NCBI GenBank assembly: GCA_951802425.1 | Contig: OX637803.1 | Location: forward strand, 2,294,001-2,358,000 | DNA from: Clavaria fumosa | Taxonomy: Eukaryota > Basidiomycota > Agaricomycetes > Agaricales > Clavariaceae | DNA: 64,000 nt | Direction of reading: 5' to 3' | Shown: piece by piece, positions 44,893 to 57,600 of the stretch | Position numbering within the stretch: the first letter of the stretch is position 1 | How the letters are laid out: the number at the start of each line of letters is the position of its first letter | Program-made: the position numbers and the translations under genes | The notes under the pieces: model-generated | What the model was told of the DNA's origin: nothing | What the model saw: only the letters and a program-made list of their open reading frames with translations | The model's database searches: none

Positions 44893-45390
44893 CTATGCTA
44901 GAAACGCATTAAGGTGCGCTTCAATGACTGCAATCCCTTCTTGTAGGGTAGCTAAGAGGTCAAACACTTGTTGTACCAGGTCTTTTACCGCTTTCTCATC
45001 CTTTGGCAGCCGGTTATCCAGACACTCCAAAACACTTTTTACAAGTGCCCTGCCAACGTCTGCCTGAGCCCGCCATTCTTTCTCAAACTCACCCAGCTGA
45101 TTCCCTGCTTGTGCTTGATCAAGCTGATGTGCAAAGGCCCGAGGCCATACAGAGATGGGTCCATAGCTTTTGACCCACTCCCATACCATGGTGCATGCCT
45201 CAGCAAGTACCGATGGATCATATTCGTGGAGATGTTGGATGGCATGGCCAGTCAGGATGGAAGGGGACCATGGAGGGGGCAGCTCGTCAGGGGGGGGATT
45301 GAGTTTGTGCCGGCTCAATCTACTTCGACCTGTGGCACCCTCAGTGCCGGCAGTTGGTGTGGTAGATGGCTTGGAACTTGTGCTGCACAA
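44893..45390 (-). CDS. Second KDZ-associated unknown protein (C-terminal exon)
   Basis: A 165-codon frame reading SRHKLNPPPDELPPPWSPSI, then an acidic helix-rich part (EYDPSVLAEACTMVWEWVKS, ADVGRALVKSVLECL, VKDLVQQVFDLLATLQEG) ending TAG at 44893. It is probably the last exon of a gene whose first exon lies near 45450-45520 (reading RRRLKARSVQTR), with acceptor TTTGTGCAG close to 45386. It points away from the transposase gene. No family recognised. Confidence 0.5.
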   Translation of the reverse strand: MCSTSSKPSTTPTAGTEGATGRSRLSRHKLNPPPDELPPPWSPSILTGHAIQHLHEYDPSVLAEACTMVWEWVKSYGPISVWPRAFAHQLDQAQAGNQLGEFEKEWRAQADVGRALVKSVLECLDNRLPKDEKAVKDLVQQVFDLLATLQEGIAVIEAHLNAFLA

Positions 45391-46453
45391 AATAGTATAT
45401 CAGTGGTCGTTTTGGAGGTAATTGATTAGCTACCTTGTCTGGACAGACCTTGCTTTGAGACGACGTCTATGCTGAGCCTGAGTAAGTGCTGTCAGAGTGA
45501 ACTTGATAACACCTACTTGGCTGCACGAATCCGCTCCTTTGCACGGATCTTGTCCAGATTCCTGACACCATAGTGAGTATGGGGCAATCAGAGGGGCACA
45601 GGATAATCACTTTGCACGGTAGCGCTGATCCTTGCTCAGATTGTCTTTGAGCATGAGAGAGAGAGACCGCAAACGTCTGAGAATGCCTGCGACAGTCCGT
45701 GTCTGCGATCTGCGAGTCCGCAACAGTCCACGAAAGTCCGCGAGTGTCTGCCAGTCCGCGAAAGTTCACAGAAATCTGCAAGGTCTGTCAGTCCCAACAG
45801 CAGCAGTTGCACAAATGGATGCTTTAGATGCTAAAATACACTGTAGTGATGACAAAAACAGATATGACATGATCTTCAAAGAGGGGTGGCAGAGCTTTCT
45901 AGCGTCAGAGCATGGCAAAAGACGTTTGGTCAGAGATGACCAATATTACTGTAACTAGATCTTGTGGACCTCCTGGTGTCCCAAGCACATTGTGGACCTT
46001 TCAGTGTCCCAAGCACATATCTAAGTAATCTAACACAATTTGGGCATGCACATAGTGATATATCTCCCAAGAAATAGATGAGTTACAGTATATATTTCTT
46101 GAGAAATAGGTGAGTTATTCAAGTTCGTCATACCATGACTGGCTGGTCATGTGAGCTGAAGAATTGAATCATGTGAGCTGAAACATTGGATCATGTGAGC
46201 TAAAATATTGGATCATGTGATTTGGCGCGTCATGTTGCACTATGACGCAGTGTGACACAGCTGGCCTGAAACATTGTGTGACACAACTGGCTGAAACATT
46301 GAATCATAGCTGAAACATAGTCTCAATGCAATGGTCAGGTAGTCAGTGTACTTGAGGGTTTTCAGGACTGTGGGCTGCAACTGTAACTGTTTTATTAGCA
46401 TTTGGCACGCTTAGTAGCATTTGGCACGCTGACAAGCTCTGGCAGCACACCTG
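45391..46453. other. Divergent promoter region of the KDZ element with degenerate short repeats
   Basis: Between the companion genes (minus) and the transposase (plus). At 45675-45790 a degenerate word AGTCCGCGA/AGTCCGTG recurs about eight times. At 46140-46320 a ~23-bp unit around ATCATGTGAGCTGAAACATT recurs four to six times. Such clustered words could be transposase-binding sites, by analogy with other DNA transposons. Confidence 0.45.
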
Positions 46454-49345
46454 ATGGGTCGCAAACGCAATAATCCCAATGCTCCAGTTGCTCGCATTGT
46501 TCGGCCACATCTGGAGACACAATCTCCCAGCGCATCTCGAAGTCGCACTGTGTTTATTCACCGGACTGCTACTGGTTGCTTAGGTCAATCAACATCCTAT
46601 GTACCGATTCCCAACCCCATTCCTGCACCTGACGCAGACCCCTCCTTTGACTTCTCTGGCAACTCTGAGCACAATGAACCTTCACCAGATAACCCAGAGA
46701 AGGATGGACCTCCAGAAACTGCCAAGGATAGCTCATTCCTGGCAGAGTGGGCTGAAAAGTACCGTCAGCTTTATCTCGATGAGCTGATTCGCCATGATGG
46801 CCATGCAGGGATGAAAGTTTGCGCAAGCTGTGGGAGGGAGGGGTTCTTGAAGTGCAAGGACTGCTTCGGGCTGCAGCTATTCTGTCGGGAGTGCTATGTA
46901 TTGAGGCACTCCCACCTACCTTTTCACCGAGGCTTAGTATGGTTTGTCCTGCCTTATCTGAGCTTTGCTTAATTCTTTTCAGCAATGGACTGGCAGTTTT
47001 TTTGAAGATGTCTCGTCCAAGTCGCTTGGGATCAAAATTTCACTGGGCCATGGTGGGCAGCCCTGCCCCATTCCTGGTGACACCATCGAAAACTTTATCA
47101 TTGTGGATACAAATGGAGTCCATTCCATTGATGTTCAGTTCTGTGGGTGTTATGCCCATGCTGGGGGGTCACACAGCCGGGTTCAGCTCCTTCGTGCTGG
47201 CTTACTCCCTTCCACCCATATCAGGCCAACAAGTGCCTTTACTTTCGATGTCCTGGACTCATTTCACCTCCTCACCCTTCAAGGCAAGACATCTGCTTTC
47301 GATTTCTACCTCTCCATCTCGCACAAATCTGATAACACAGGCCTTATGGATGTCAAGGCATGTAACCCATGGAGTAGTGATAACAGGGGCTGATTATTTC
47401 CTTACAGAACCAATATGGACAGTTTCTTACAGCCATGCACATCTGGCGCCACCTGAAACTTGTCAAGCGTTCAGGAAGGGCACATGATCCCAAGGGTGCT
47501 GCAGTGATGGCGCCTGGAGACTGTGCTGTTGAGTGTCCAGCATGCCCACACCCTAACCGCAATCTCCCAGATGACTGGAAGAAGGCCCCAGCTGCAATTC
47601 GGTAAGTTCCTCTTTCACTCGCTCATTTCACCGACAGCTGAACGCTCCCAGCTGGATCTATGCCCTCATTCTCACAATCGATGCCAACTTCCGCCTCAAG
47701 AGTAAAGATAAGCGCAACAAAAATGACACAATTTTGGGTGATGGCTGGGCTCATTGGGTACCCGAACAACCATATCAGGGCTATATCAAGAAGTATGGGC
47801 ACCAAGAGGAGGTGTGTTCGTTGCATGTTTCATTTGACACATCTCAAGCTGTCATATGCAGCCTAACCTTTGTGAATCAGAGCTGCATGCAGTTGACCAT
47901 GCAAATGTCAAGTTCTCCAAAGGGTATAAGGCAACAGGTGTCGGTGCGGTTGTATGTGCTCGCCATTCCTTAGTGCGCAAGAATGGCTTAGGTGATCTAC
48001 AGAAAGGAGAAAAGTAATCTCTGCTCTTCAGCACATCATATATTGTATTAACCCATTTTAGATATGCAAACATGGACTTTCTTTTTCTGTACACCTTGAT
48101 TGGTGTTGCCATTGTGCAGCTGACCATATCTTATGACATTGCATGTCAGTGGTCCCGTAACCTCAAGACACGCATTCCTCAGTTCCCACCATGGATGCAG
48201 CTGTCGGATCCTCTCCTAGCAGCCATTAAATTTGTCATACCAAAGTTCCATATTTATGGCCATGGACCAAAGTGCCAAACAAGGTTTTCATTGAACTTTC
48301 TCAAGTTCTCAGCCCGCACAAATGGTGAGGAGCCAGAACGGTGGTGGGCACATATCAACCCTGTGAGCATGAGCACACGTGAGATGGGCCAAGGCTCGAG
48401 GCATGACACAATAGATGACCATGCTGCTGCATGGAATTGGAGGAAAATCACCAATTTTGGTGCAGGCAAAGTCTCGTCTCCATCCCCACTGTGATACTGA
48501 CATCAGTTGTAGGAAACTCTTTACAAGCACAGCTCCAGCAAGCGGTCTTGATGCGGGATAAGCATCATGGGCTGCTCACAAGGTTTACTGCTGGGTTCTC
48601 ACCAGAGGTTGTGCAGAAGTGGGCAGCAATGGTTGATGCCTGGGATTCAGATTCAACAAAGCCTGACCCATATATGGAGCCACAAGTTGGTAAGCATGGG
48701 CTCCTCCTATCATAATCAATGTCAAACAGCTTTTCAGGTTCAACAATGGCTGAGGTTCGGCTTGAGCTTGCACAGGAGGAGTTACAGAATGAAAGGCAGG
48801 GATTGGCTCCCACTCATGACGTATCCCCCAATGTGTTTCTTCAAGTAGGATTAGAGCTTGAGGAACAACAGTCTGTTGCTTCATTTCCTATAAATATATT
48901 CAACTCACCACTTCTCAGACGCCTTCTGCGACAACAGACTTCAGTGAAGGACTCCATGGCTCCCCCAATCGGAGGTATCCAAGGAACGCATAAGAAAAAG
49001 ACAGCGGCTCAGATGGCAGACCTTCAGGAAAAGCGAAATGCTCTTCTCCACCGCATTCAGAGATGGCAGGACATCCAATCATTCTATATGAGCATCAGCA
49101 AAAGGGGGCCCCCTAGATCTACCCAAACCTACTCAGCTCAACTGGCCCCAAGCCCTATCTATACATATCTATATGTCCTAGTTAGTTGCTCAATACCTGA
49201 ACAGATAAGGATCTGGTCCAAGGGAGATAAAGGCTATCTCCTGTGGTCAAGGGCTCCTAGGTAGGGTAGCTTGAAATAGAGCATCTAAATAGCCAGCCCA
49301 GACCAAGAACTTCTAGCTAGGTCCATTGATCTATTATGTATATCC

Positions 49346-49610
49346 AGGGCTATAGACCTAGCATGTCTACCCAGGGCTATAGACCTAGCATGTCTACCCA
49401 GGGCTATAGACCTAGCATGTCTACCCAGGGCTATAGACCTAGCATGTCTACCCAGGGCTATAGACCTAGCATGTCTACCCAGGGCTATAGACCTAGCATG
49501 TCTACCCAGGGCTATAGACCTAGCATGTCTACCCAGGTCCATAGATCTAGCATGTCTAGCCAGGTCCACAAATCTAGCATGTCTAGCCAGGTCCATAAAT
49601 CTAGCATGTC
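49346..49610 (+). repeat. 27-bp tandem repeats, left subterminal region of Plavaka
   Basis: Ten units: seven of the type beginning GGGCTATAGACCTAGCATG and three variants beginning GGTCCATAGATCT. The right end of the element (61170-61540) has related CTAGATCT/CAGACCTGC words but not in perfect tandem. Subterminal repeats of this kind are typical binding sites of CACTA transposases. Long frames through the array on both strands are artefacts of the 27-bp period. Confidence 0.85.
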
Positions 49611-50099
49611 TGTATAGGTGGTCCAGACCTGGCTAGACTAGTATATCTGATGTTCTAGCCTAAGGCTTGAGATCTAGCTAGGTTGGATTGTTATATCTTA
49701 GCTATTGAGATCTAGCTTAGCTGCCAAGTGCGAGATGCCCAAGCAATTCCATTAAGACTACTATTTTCTATACAGGCATCTGAGTCATCTATACACATAG
49801 GGTACAATAATACAGGCAGGGAGCACAGAATGAAGAGGAATTGAGAACACAGTCTTGAGTGGTCCAAGGCGATTAGAGAACAAGGCAGCAGGCCAGCTAA
49901 GTCCATGGTTAGAGAAGAGGCAGGCAGCAGCAAGAGTGTCGGCCAGAGAATCACGGTTAGACAAGTGGAAGACGAGGGAAAGAACCTATAATATGCATTA
50001 ACAAAGACAGAGAGATACTCTGTAATGCGAACTTACATGTGGAAATGACTTGGCAATGGCAGAGCGTAATCCTACAATAAATGTTAGTAATGGAACAAA

Positions 50100-51796
50100 G
50101 ACAAAGATTCAGAGATGGGGCTCACATAAATGAGCGGCATATCATGGGGCACCTTCCATGGCGGCATCTGCTTCATGCCTGGCTCGTGCTTTTCTACGTG
50201 CTTCTCGTTGGGCTTTCATCTTCGCATGGCTTGATGATGTATCGAGTTCGGGTTCAGGTGCATGCTTTTCAGTCGCAGTAGGGGCTTTGATGCAATATAC
50301 TTCTCTAGAATAAAGTAAGTATGGTCTTCAAATATAAAAATATGCGTACTTGTTCCAAAATTCCAACGTATTCTTAACCCAATCATCATCCAGGTCGTCG
50401 AAGAGCTCCATGATGGCGTTGAAGAAGTCTTCATAGTTGAATGCACCATCTTCAACTGACCATTTACTTGCTGACGACAATGCAAACCGTGCCTCAGGAT
50501 AGAAGGGTTAGCTTGCATCACGGTAGCTGTAGAGCTGGCACATACTTGCACGGCTGTGTACGCTATACTTGCTGGCGTTACTGTTTTCAATCGCCCTTTT
50601 GAATTTGGCGGTCGTCCTTGTCCTGGTGTGAGCCCGTTTCCGAGATGTAAACGCCGCCATGACTACACAAATAATGAGTTTGAACATAAGCCAAGTGGAC
50701 AACGTACTCGGATAAGTACAAATCCTCTCATTAGTCCTACCTCTGGATCGTACTCGCTCGGATAGTCCTCGTCAAACACATGGGCCGTGTCATCATAACA
50801 AAATGATGGGTACTCGGTAGCAACCACAGGAATCTCCGATGTTCCATTGCGGATAGACGCCATGATTCTAGTTATTATAAATTAGTAATGTGGTCTGAAT
50901 AAAGACAGTCGTACCTTTCCGGATCTGTCCTAAACTTGGGCAGTAGTCGGTGAGGGCAGAGAGCCCGCCCCGTGTCGATGTGGTGGAAGCCCTGTTCTTC
51001 TTTATGCATCGGTATTGGTTGTGTGATGGTAGGCTTTGATGGATCTGGCGAGAGGTACTCGATTATCTTGTTTTTCATGGCTGTAGAGTTGTCACTTCAT
51101 GAACTTGTGAACTTGCTATTCATCTGAAAAGACTGTGAGCACATGAAAGTTTAATATGATGATTATACTACCGCTCGTATAAAGTTCCCCATGTCATCGA
51201 TGTCAGTACTGAGTTGCTCGATTACGTTCCAGAAGTTTGGGACAAGCTTCATTAGTTGCTCATACTGAGCGATGATCTTGTCTCGCTGCTCCGTAGCTGT
51301 GTCGCTTCGAGTTGGGACTAGTTAGAAAAGGGCTATGGCATTATAGAAGGCCGCAAACTCACCTGTATTCATCGTCTACCTCCCAGACCTCGTAATGCAT
51401 GAGTCCGAAGTTGATCATCTTTGACAGATCAAAAAAGGGGCCAAATTCATGTGGAAGCCATCGAGCGGCTGATAGATATGCACACTGGCCTTCCCCAGCA
51501 TCACTAGAAACGAGTCTGTCATAGCCGGTATAAAATAGAGGGTTATATGCTCACTCTCCTTTCCTGCGCTTCTTCATCAACTTCCTGACTTCTTCTTGTG
51601 CTGCTCGTTTCCTGTCAGCAATGGTGTCATTGTCCTCATTGTCGCCATCCTTCTCAGTATAATTTGACGGTCCTGGGGATGAGGGAGGTGGGCTTGGAGG
51701 GATTGGAGCACTACGTCGGGGGGTGTTCATTGCTGGTGTCCTGCCTCCTTGACCCCTGAGAGCTGAACGCGCATTACAAGCAAATGGATTTGACAT
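50100..51796 (-). CDS. Plavaka-associated companion gene (YPSF / ARFALSS family), multi-exon
   Basis: Starts at 51796 (MSNPFACNARSALRGQGG), with a basic Pro-rich N-terminus and EEVRKLMKKRRKGE. Following exons read AYLSAARWLPHEFGPFFDL, KIIAQYEQLMKLVPNFWNVI, YLSPDPSKPTITQPIPMHKE, RALCPHRLLPKFR, ATEYPSFCYDD and DPEVGLMRGFVLIR. They continue with SRKRAHTRTRTTAKFKRA, TPASIAYTAVQ, then LSSASKW...DGAFNYEDFF and DDWVKNTLEFWNK. This block order belongs to a very common but undescribed protein family of agaricomycete genomes, which I associate with transposon neighbourhoods. It lies opposite the transposase within the same element, like an accessory gene. Exon borders and the 3' end (near 50.1 kb) are approximate. 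Confidence 0.6.
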
Positions 51797-54251
51797 AGGG
51801 TGACGATGGGAGAAGAAAGCGTGTCTGACTGAGGAAACTGAGGAAGGCCTGAGGAAGGCGTGTCACTTGCTCGCGATACAAGCATGTGACCAGACGCGCC
51901 TGGTCACATGGTCTGCCCACGGCACGCGCGCGCACCTGCCAAGTGGTGAAGACAAGACGCAACTATGGGTACTTGTGCGCATTGCTCAAAGGTTCTCAAA
52001 AACCACTCAGCCGCTATCAAGAATCACCTGCTCCACTGTCGAAATTATAAACCCCCCAAATATCTTGGCCCCCGCATCAAGCCTGTTCAAAAGCGGAACC
52101 CCGTTGCTCAGGCTGTCGCTCCCAGAAATCTGGAATCAGACCTACCTGATGTGCGTACCTACCAGTAGCTACATTATGCGCCAGCAAATTACAACATTGA
52201 CTTCAACCCAGGTTGATTTCCCAATGGATATTGGGCCTGGGGACAGCACAATCGCAGCGCCTGCCCCCGCTACCCCAGAGCCGCTCGGATTCGTTGATCA
52301 GCCAATGCCAGAAGACCCTTCCATTACAGTCCGCCGTCCAACTCGTCAACGCCGGTTGCCCAAAGCCTTCGAGAATATGGTACCAAGCCGACTCATCACC
52401 ATGTTACAGCAATATTCTCGAGCGAGTACTCCCCCTGTCAAATATTCGCATGCTCCTTCTCTAGAAGCTACTCCAGACTTGGACCCCCCCCATCCCCATA
52501 GTTCAATTCTACACCAAACTGAACCAAATGAGTTTGGACTGTATCGAATATACAAGCAATTTCCATTGCACGATCCGGAGGATTACCACACACTCGACGA
52601 CATGTCCGATGCTCCGAACTTCCTCCGAGAACCACCTGCCAACACGAGGGAGCCGTCTGATGCACTGGGACCGACATCCACCACTCGCGAATGGTTCTCG
52701 CCATTCAAGAGCCCATCGATGTCCAGGTTGATCGGTTGGTTCTATAAAGGTGGCAGGAAGACGCTAGCTGATCTAAACGACCTTGTACACAATGTTCTCC
52801 TTGCCAAGGACTTTAATCTGGACGAGATACCACAAAATTTCGACGCATCTCGCGAGGTCAAGCTATTGGACGAGCCAGCCGCAGACAGCTGGAAGGAAAC
52901 CACTGTGAAACTCAAGCTTCCACCTCCCTCTTCGCCATGTCTAGAGAAGGACGCACCTGAACTCGATGTTCCAGTTCTTCATCGGGACATTCTACAGGTC
53001 GTCGTCTCAGCTTACCAAAGTCCGGCAGCGCAGGACTACCACTGGAAGGGCTTCAAATTGATTTGGAAACCGGATGAGGAGAATGACGCTATGCAGGTTT
53101 ACGGTGAAGTGTACACGTCAGAGGCATTTCTAGAAATGGAGGACGAAATTCAGCCCCTTCGCCCTCCCGAATGCAATTTGGAGGCCTCCGTCGCACCGAT
53201 CCTGTTATATACTGATGCAACTAAGCTAGCGAGCTTTGGTTCGGCATCTCTGTGGCCAGGGTACCTCTGGATCGGTGTGCTCTCAAAGTACTTGAACTCA
53301 AAACCATCTCTGATCCATGCTCATCACTTCGCCTATCTCCCTTCAGTACGTCACTCTTTAATAATACATCGTCTGCCAACCAACATTTGCGTAGCTTCCA
53401 GATATTACTCAAGATGCCTACTATACACATTTTGGTGTGCCGGCCTCGAAAGAAATCCTCACATTCCTCAAACGCGACCTTATGCAAGCCATCTGGTTGC
53501 TTTTACTGAATGCTGACTTTATATGTGCGTACAAGGAGGGAGTCGTAGTTTTATGCGGGGATGGGAAGAAACGACGGATATTTCCTCGCTTCTTCACATA
53601 TTCTGCAGATTACCCAGAGCAGTATGTTCTATCTTCTAATGTCTCTCACATCCACTGACACTTCTCAGGATCTTGATTACCGGAATCAAATTTCTCGCTG
53701 AATACATATGTCCCATCTGTTTCATGCTTAAGAAGTTTGTTTACCGCTTGGGAATGATATCAAGTGCGAAGATGTCCCTCAAGTTTCGGATTGACAATGA
53801 CAGCATATGCTATATGGTCGACCGTGCTCGTAAATTGATCTTCGAGAAGTGTGTCTCTCCAAGTGCAAAACGGATAGGTGAGATCTTATCATGCAGTTCC
53901 CTAACTCCTGTCAGGGTAAGTGTTGGAACTATGACTGGATTTGTGCTGACTACTGGCAGAATGCATTCTCAACTGCACTCCGGGCCCTCGGATTCAATTT
54001 CTACTCTATGATGACTGTCGATCCACTCCATGAATTTGAGTTGGGCATTTTCAAGGAGGTCCTTGTCTGGCTAATACGGATTGCCTACAAGTTCGGGGCT
54101 GATAGGGTCCAACGCTTGAACAAGCGGTAAGCCCTTCACTCCGGACACAAAAATACAATTTATGCAAGTATAGATTCCGGTGCGTGCCGACCTTCGGACG
54201 CAACACCATCCGTCGCTTCAAGGATGACATATCTGCAATGAAAGGGCTTGC

Positions 54252-54623
54252 TAATGATTATGATAACTTGGGGCAATGAGTGAGCACTAGAACCGATGAT
54301 ATAGGTGATAGGTAAGTACCTTGGGGCAATGAGTGAGCACTAGAACCGATGCTGCACCCAGATTTTGCCCCATGGGTTAAGTACAGTCATGTAACTACTA
54401 GCAGTGCTTATGGTGTAACAAAAGCGAATCATAACTACAGTAAGAAGGGTCTAGTTGCTCTACAACCAGATCTCCTACACTACTGATACATAGATACAGT
54501 CAGAGACCTTTGGTTGCACTGCAACCAAACATGTAAAGTATGTCAGATGATCTACACTGCATACTATGAGCCAAAACGACGAAGATAGGTAAGGAAACTA
54601 AGTAATAGAATAGAAATCCAACA
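54252..54623 (-). repeat. Copia 3' LTR
   Basis: 372 bp, identical by eye to 58947-59318. It contains an internal duplication of about 40 bp (CTTGGGGCAATGAGTGAGCA on the plus strand occurs twice). Confidence 0.92.
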
Positions 54624-54630
54624 CTCCCCC

Positions 54631-57600
54631 TCAAGTGGCATGCAGTCCAAGCGAAGATATATGGCACTTGATCTTTGCAATGGGTAAAGCCTTGGTGAGG
54701 ATATCGGCAGTCATATCATTAGAAGGACAATAGACAAGGTGGATGGAACCATTTTCGAGCATGGAACGAATGAAATGGTAGCGAATGTCGATGTGCTTCG
54801 TCCTGGCATGGTAGTTGGCATTGGCAGCAAGTGAGATAGCTGCCTGGTTGTCACAGTGGAGAATCATCGGTTTGGGAAGGGGTAGGAAGACCTCACTAAT
54901 GAATCTCTTCAACCAGATCGCCTCCTTCGCTGCATGGGTTGCTGCCACATACTCTGCTTCAGCTGTGGACAGGGTAACAAGCTCTTGCTTGCGAGAACTC
55001 CAAGAAATTGCTCCTCCATCCATGATGAATGCATACCCAGAAATCGCATGCCTATGCTCCTGAGAGGCACCATCAGCATCGGTAAAACCTTCCATCTCTT
55101 TCTCAACTCCCCCATACACCAGAGATAGGTCTCTTGTGCCCAGAAGGTAGTGAAAGACACGTTTAGCTGCTTCCCAGTGAGGTTTGCCAGGGTTCTCCAA
55201 GTATTGGGAGAGTGTAGACACAGCAAAAGCAATGTCAGGTCGAGTCCCAACTGCCAGATACATGAGGGAACCAATGGCTTCGCGATATGGCACTTTCTTC
55301 ATGTAAGAAATGTCATCAGGGGTTGTGGGACAGTGAGACCTTGACAATGAAACATGGGGGTCAAACGGAAGAAATAGCGGTTGGGCCTCGGCAAGATTGA
55401 AACGGGAGAGTATAGAGTCGATATACTTTCGCTGGGAAAGGGAAATGGTGTGTTCCAATCGATTTCTGGTGACCTGGATCCCTAGTAACCAGTGTATGGG
55501 CCCTAGGTCAGTGATTCCAAACTGTTCACCAATGCGCTGCTTGTAGTCATCCAAGATCATGGCAGACGTGCCAGTAATGGTGCAGTCATCAACATGGATC
55601 GCCAGAACAACTGAGTGATGAGCATGGTGAATGTAGAAGACTCCAAAGTCAGACTCAGCGCGTTGAAACCCCAAACCAACTAATGTGGCAACCAATGTTT
55701 CATACCACTTCCAACCAGCTTGTTTCAGCCCATAGATGGTCCTGTGAAGCTTGGCAACCATTCCTTTGCCCTTCTCATACCCTGGAGGCTGGTCCATGTA
55801 CAATTCCTCACCCTCCTCCAGTCTCCCATTCAAAAATGCACTGTTGAAGTCAAAAACATCGATAGGCCAATCCCTTCGTGCTGCCATGGCTAGGAGCATG
55901 CGGAAACTCGAAAGCTTGGCAACTGGAGCAAATGTCTCAGTATAATCGACTCCATGGATCTGGGTGAAGCCTCTGGCGACGAGTCGAGCTTTATACTTGA
56001 TAACCTCGCCTGTAGGACCATATTTAATGACAAAGACCCACTTGCTGCTGATAATATTCTTGTCAGGTGGTCGTTTGACAAGGGTCCAAGTCTTCGCAGC
56101 CTCCAATGCCTTCAACTCCTTCAGGATAGCCTCCTCCCACCTTGGCCAGTCATCTCGTCGCTTGGCTTGGTGTAAGGTGAGTGGGTCAGGTCCTTCAATA
56201 ACACCTGAAATCATCGCAAAATCTGTTCCTTCCATTTCCACAGTCTGCACACATTCTCCAAAAGCCCCCATCATTTCTGGAGTCTGTACTCCATGTGGAA
56301 TCGATGTGCCAACCTGCTTTCCACTCCTATAGTGTCCCTTGGTGGTTCCTTCACCAGACTGGAGTCGTTGGACATATTCAGATGGTTTAATCGTTCGTTT
56401 GGGCCTTGGTTCAGTGGGGATATGGATTGGAGTGTCGATAGGGGTGCTGGCCGGCTGATCGATGACTGTAGTATTGTCCTGTCTCTCCCCCTCGATCAGT
56501 GGGCCTGGAATAGTGATTTCAATAGCACCAAATTTGACATCTCATTCCACAGACACTTTTCGCTGTCCTGGCCAATAGATTCTGTGAGCATGAGTACTCT
56601 CTGCATCAAAACCAACCCAATTCCCAAGGTTTGCCCTTCCCTCTAGCTTCGTTCCATCTCTATCATGAACCCAGACTTGACATCCCCACTCTGGAAGGTT
56701 CCCAAGGTCGGGTTTCTTCCCATAGAGGGCTTCAAATGGTGTTCTGCCAAGAACTTGAGTGTAGGAGCGATTCTTCAACCATACCGCATGTGTAATGGCT
56801 TCTCCCCACAGGTATTTCGGCAGCTGGCTCTGGTGAAGAAGGGCTCGTCCTTTCTCAAGAAGCCGACGGTTAACGTGTTCAGCGATTCCATTGTGTTCTG
56901 GGGTGTCATGAGTGGTAAGCCTTCGCTCAGTACCATGAATTTTCAAGTGATTGGAAAATTCTATACTCAAATACTCTCCACCTCGGTCAGATCGCAGCCT
57001 CTTTATCCCCACACCATGCTGAGTCTTTGCCCATGCTTCAAACTCCTTGTAGGACACAAAAGTCTCGTCCTTGGTTCGCTGGAGCTTCAGGTGAAGCCAT
57101 CGGGTGCAATCATCGATGAAGGAGCAGTAGTAGGATCGTCCATTCAAGGTTTGGACTGGTGAGGGGCCCCAAAGGTCAGAATGGATCTCTTCTCCAAATC
57201 TCTTCGCCTGAGGGTCGTACCGCACTTTCTGGATAGGCTTCCTCGTCATCTTTGCATACTCACATGATGCACAAGATGTCAGCTCTCCAGAATCATCCAA
57301 TTCTATCCCTGTCACCATCCCTTCCTTCACCATCTTCTTGATTGTCTCAGGTGCGATGTGAGCCAATTTTCGATGAAGATCTGCTAATGAGGTCAATTCC
57401 ACCTTCGCAGCTACTTCCCCATGGTCAACACGATATAGGCCATTCGAACTGACGAAGATTTCTCCCAAACGCCTTTGATTCTGGTCAAAGATCCTGCAGG
57501 AATTGCCATGGAACCAAATTCCATAGCCAGAAGCGGTGAGTTTACTGATGGAGATGATGGTGACACCCATATCAGGAGCATAGAGGACATCCTTCAGCAG

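Noticed and set aside
49285..49617. Repeat proteins on both strands (RSIALGRHA and QGYRPSMST repeats)
   Set aside because: Artefact of the 27-bp tandem repeat inside the Plavaka end.
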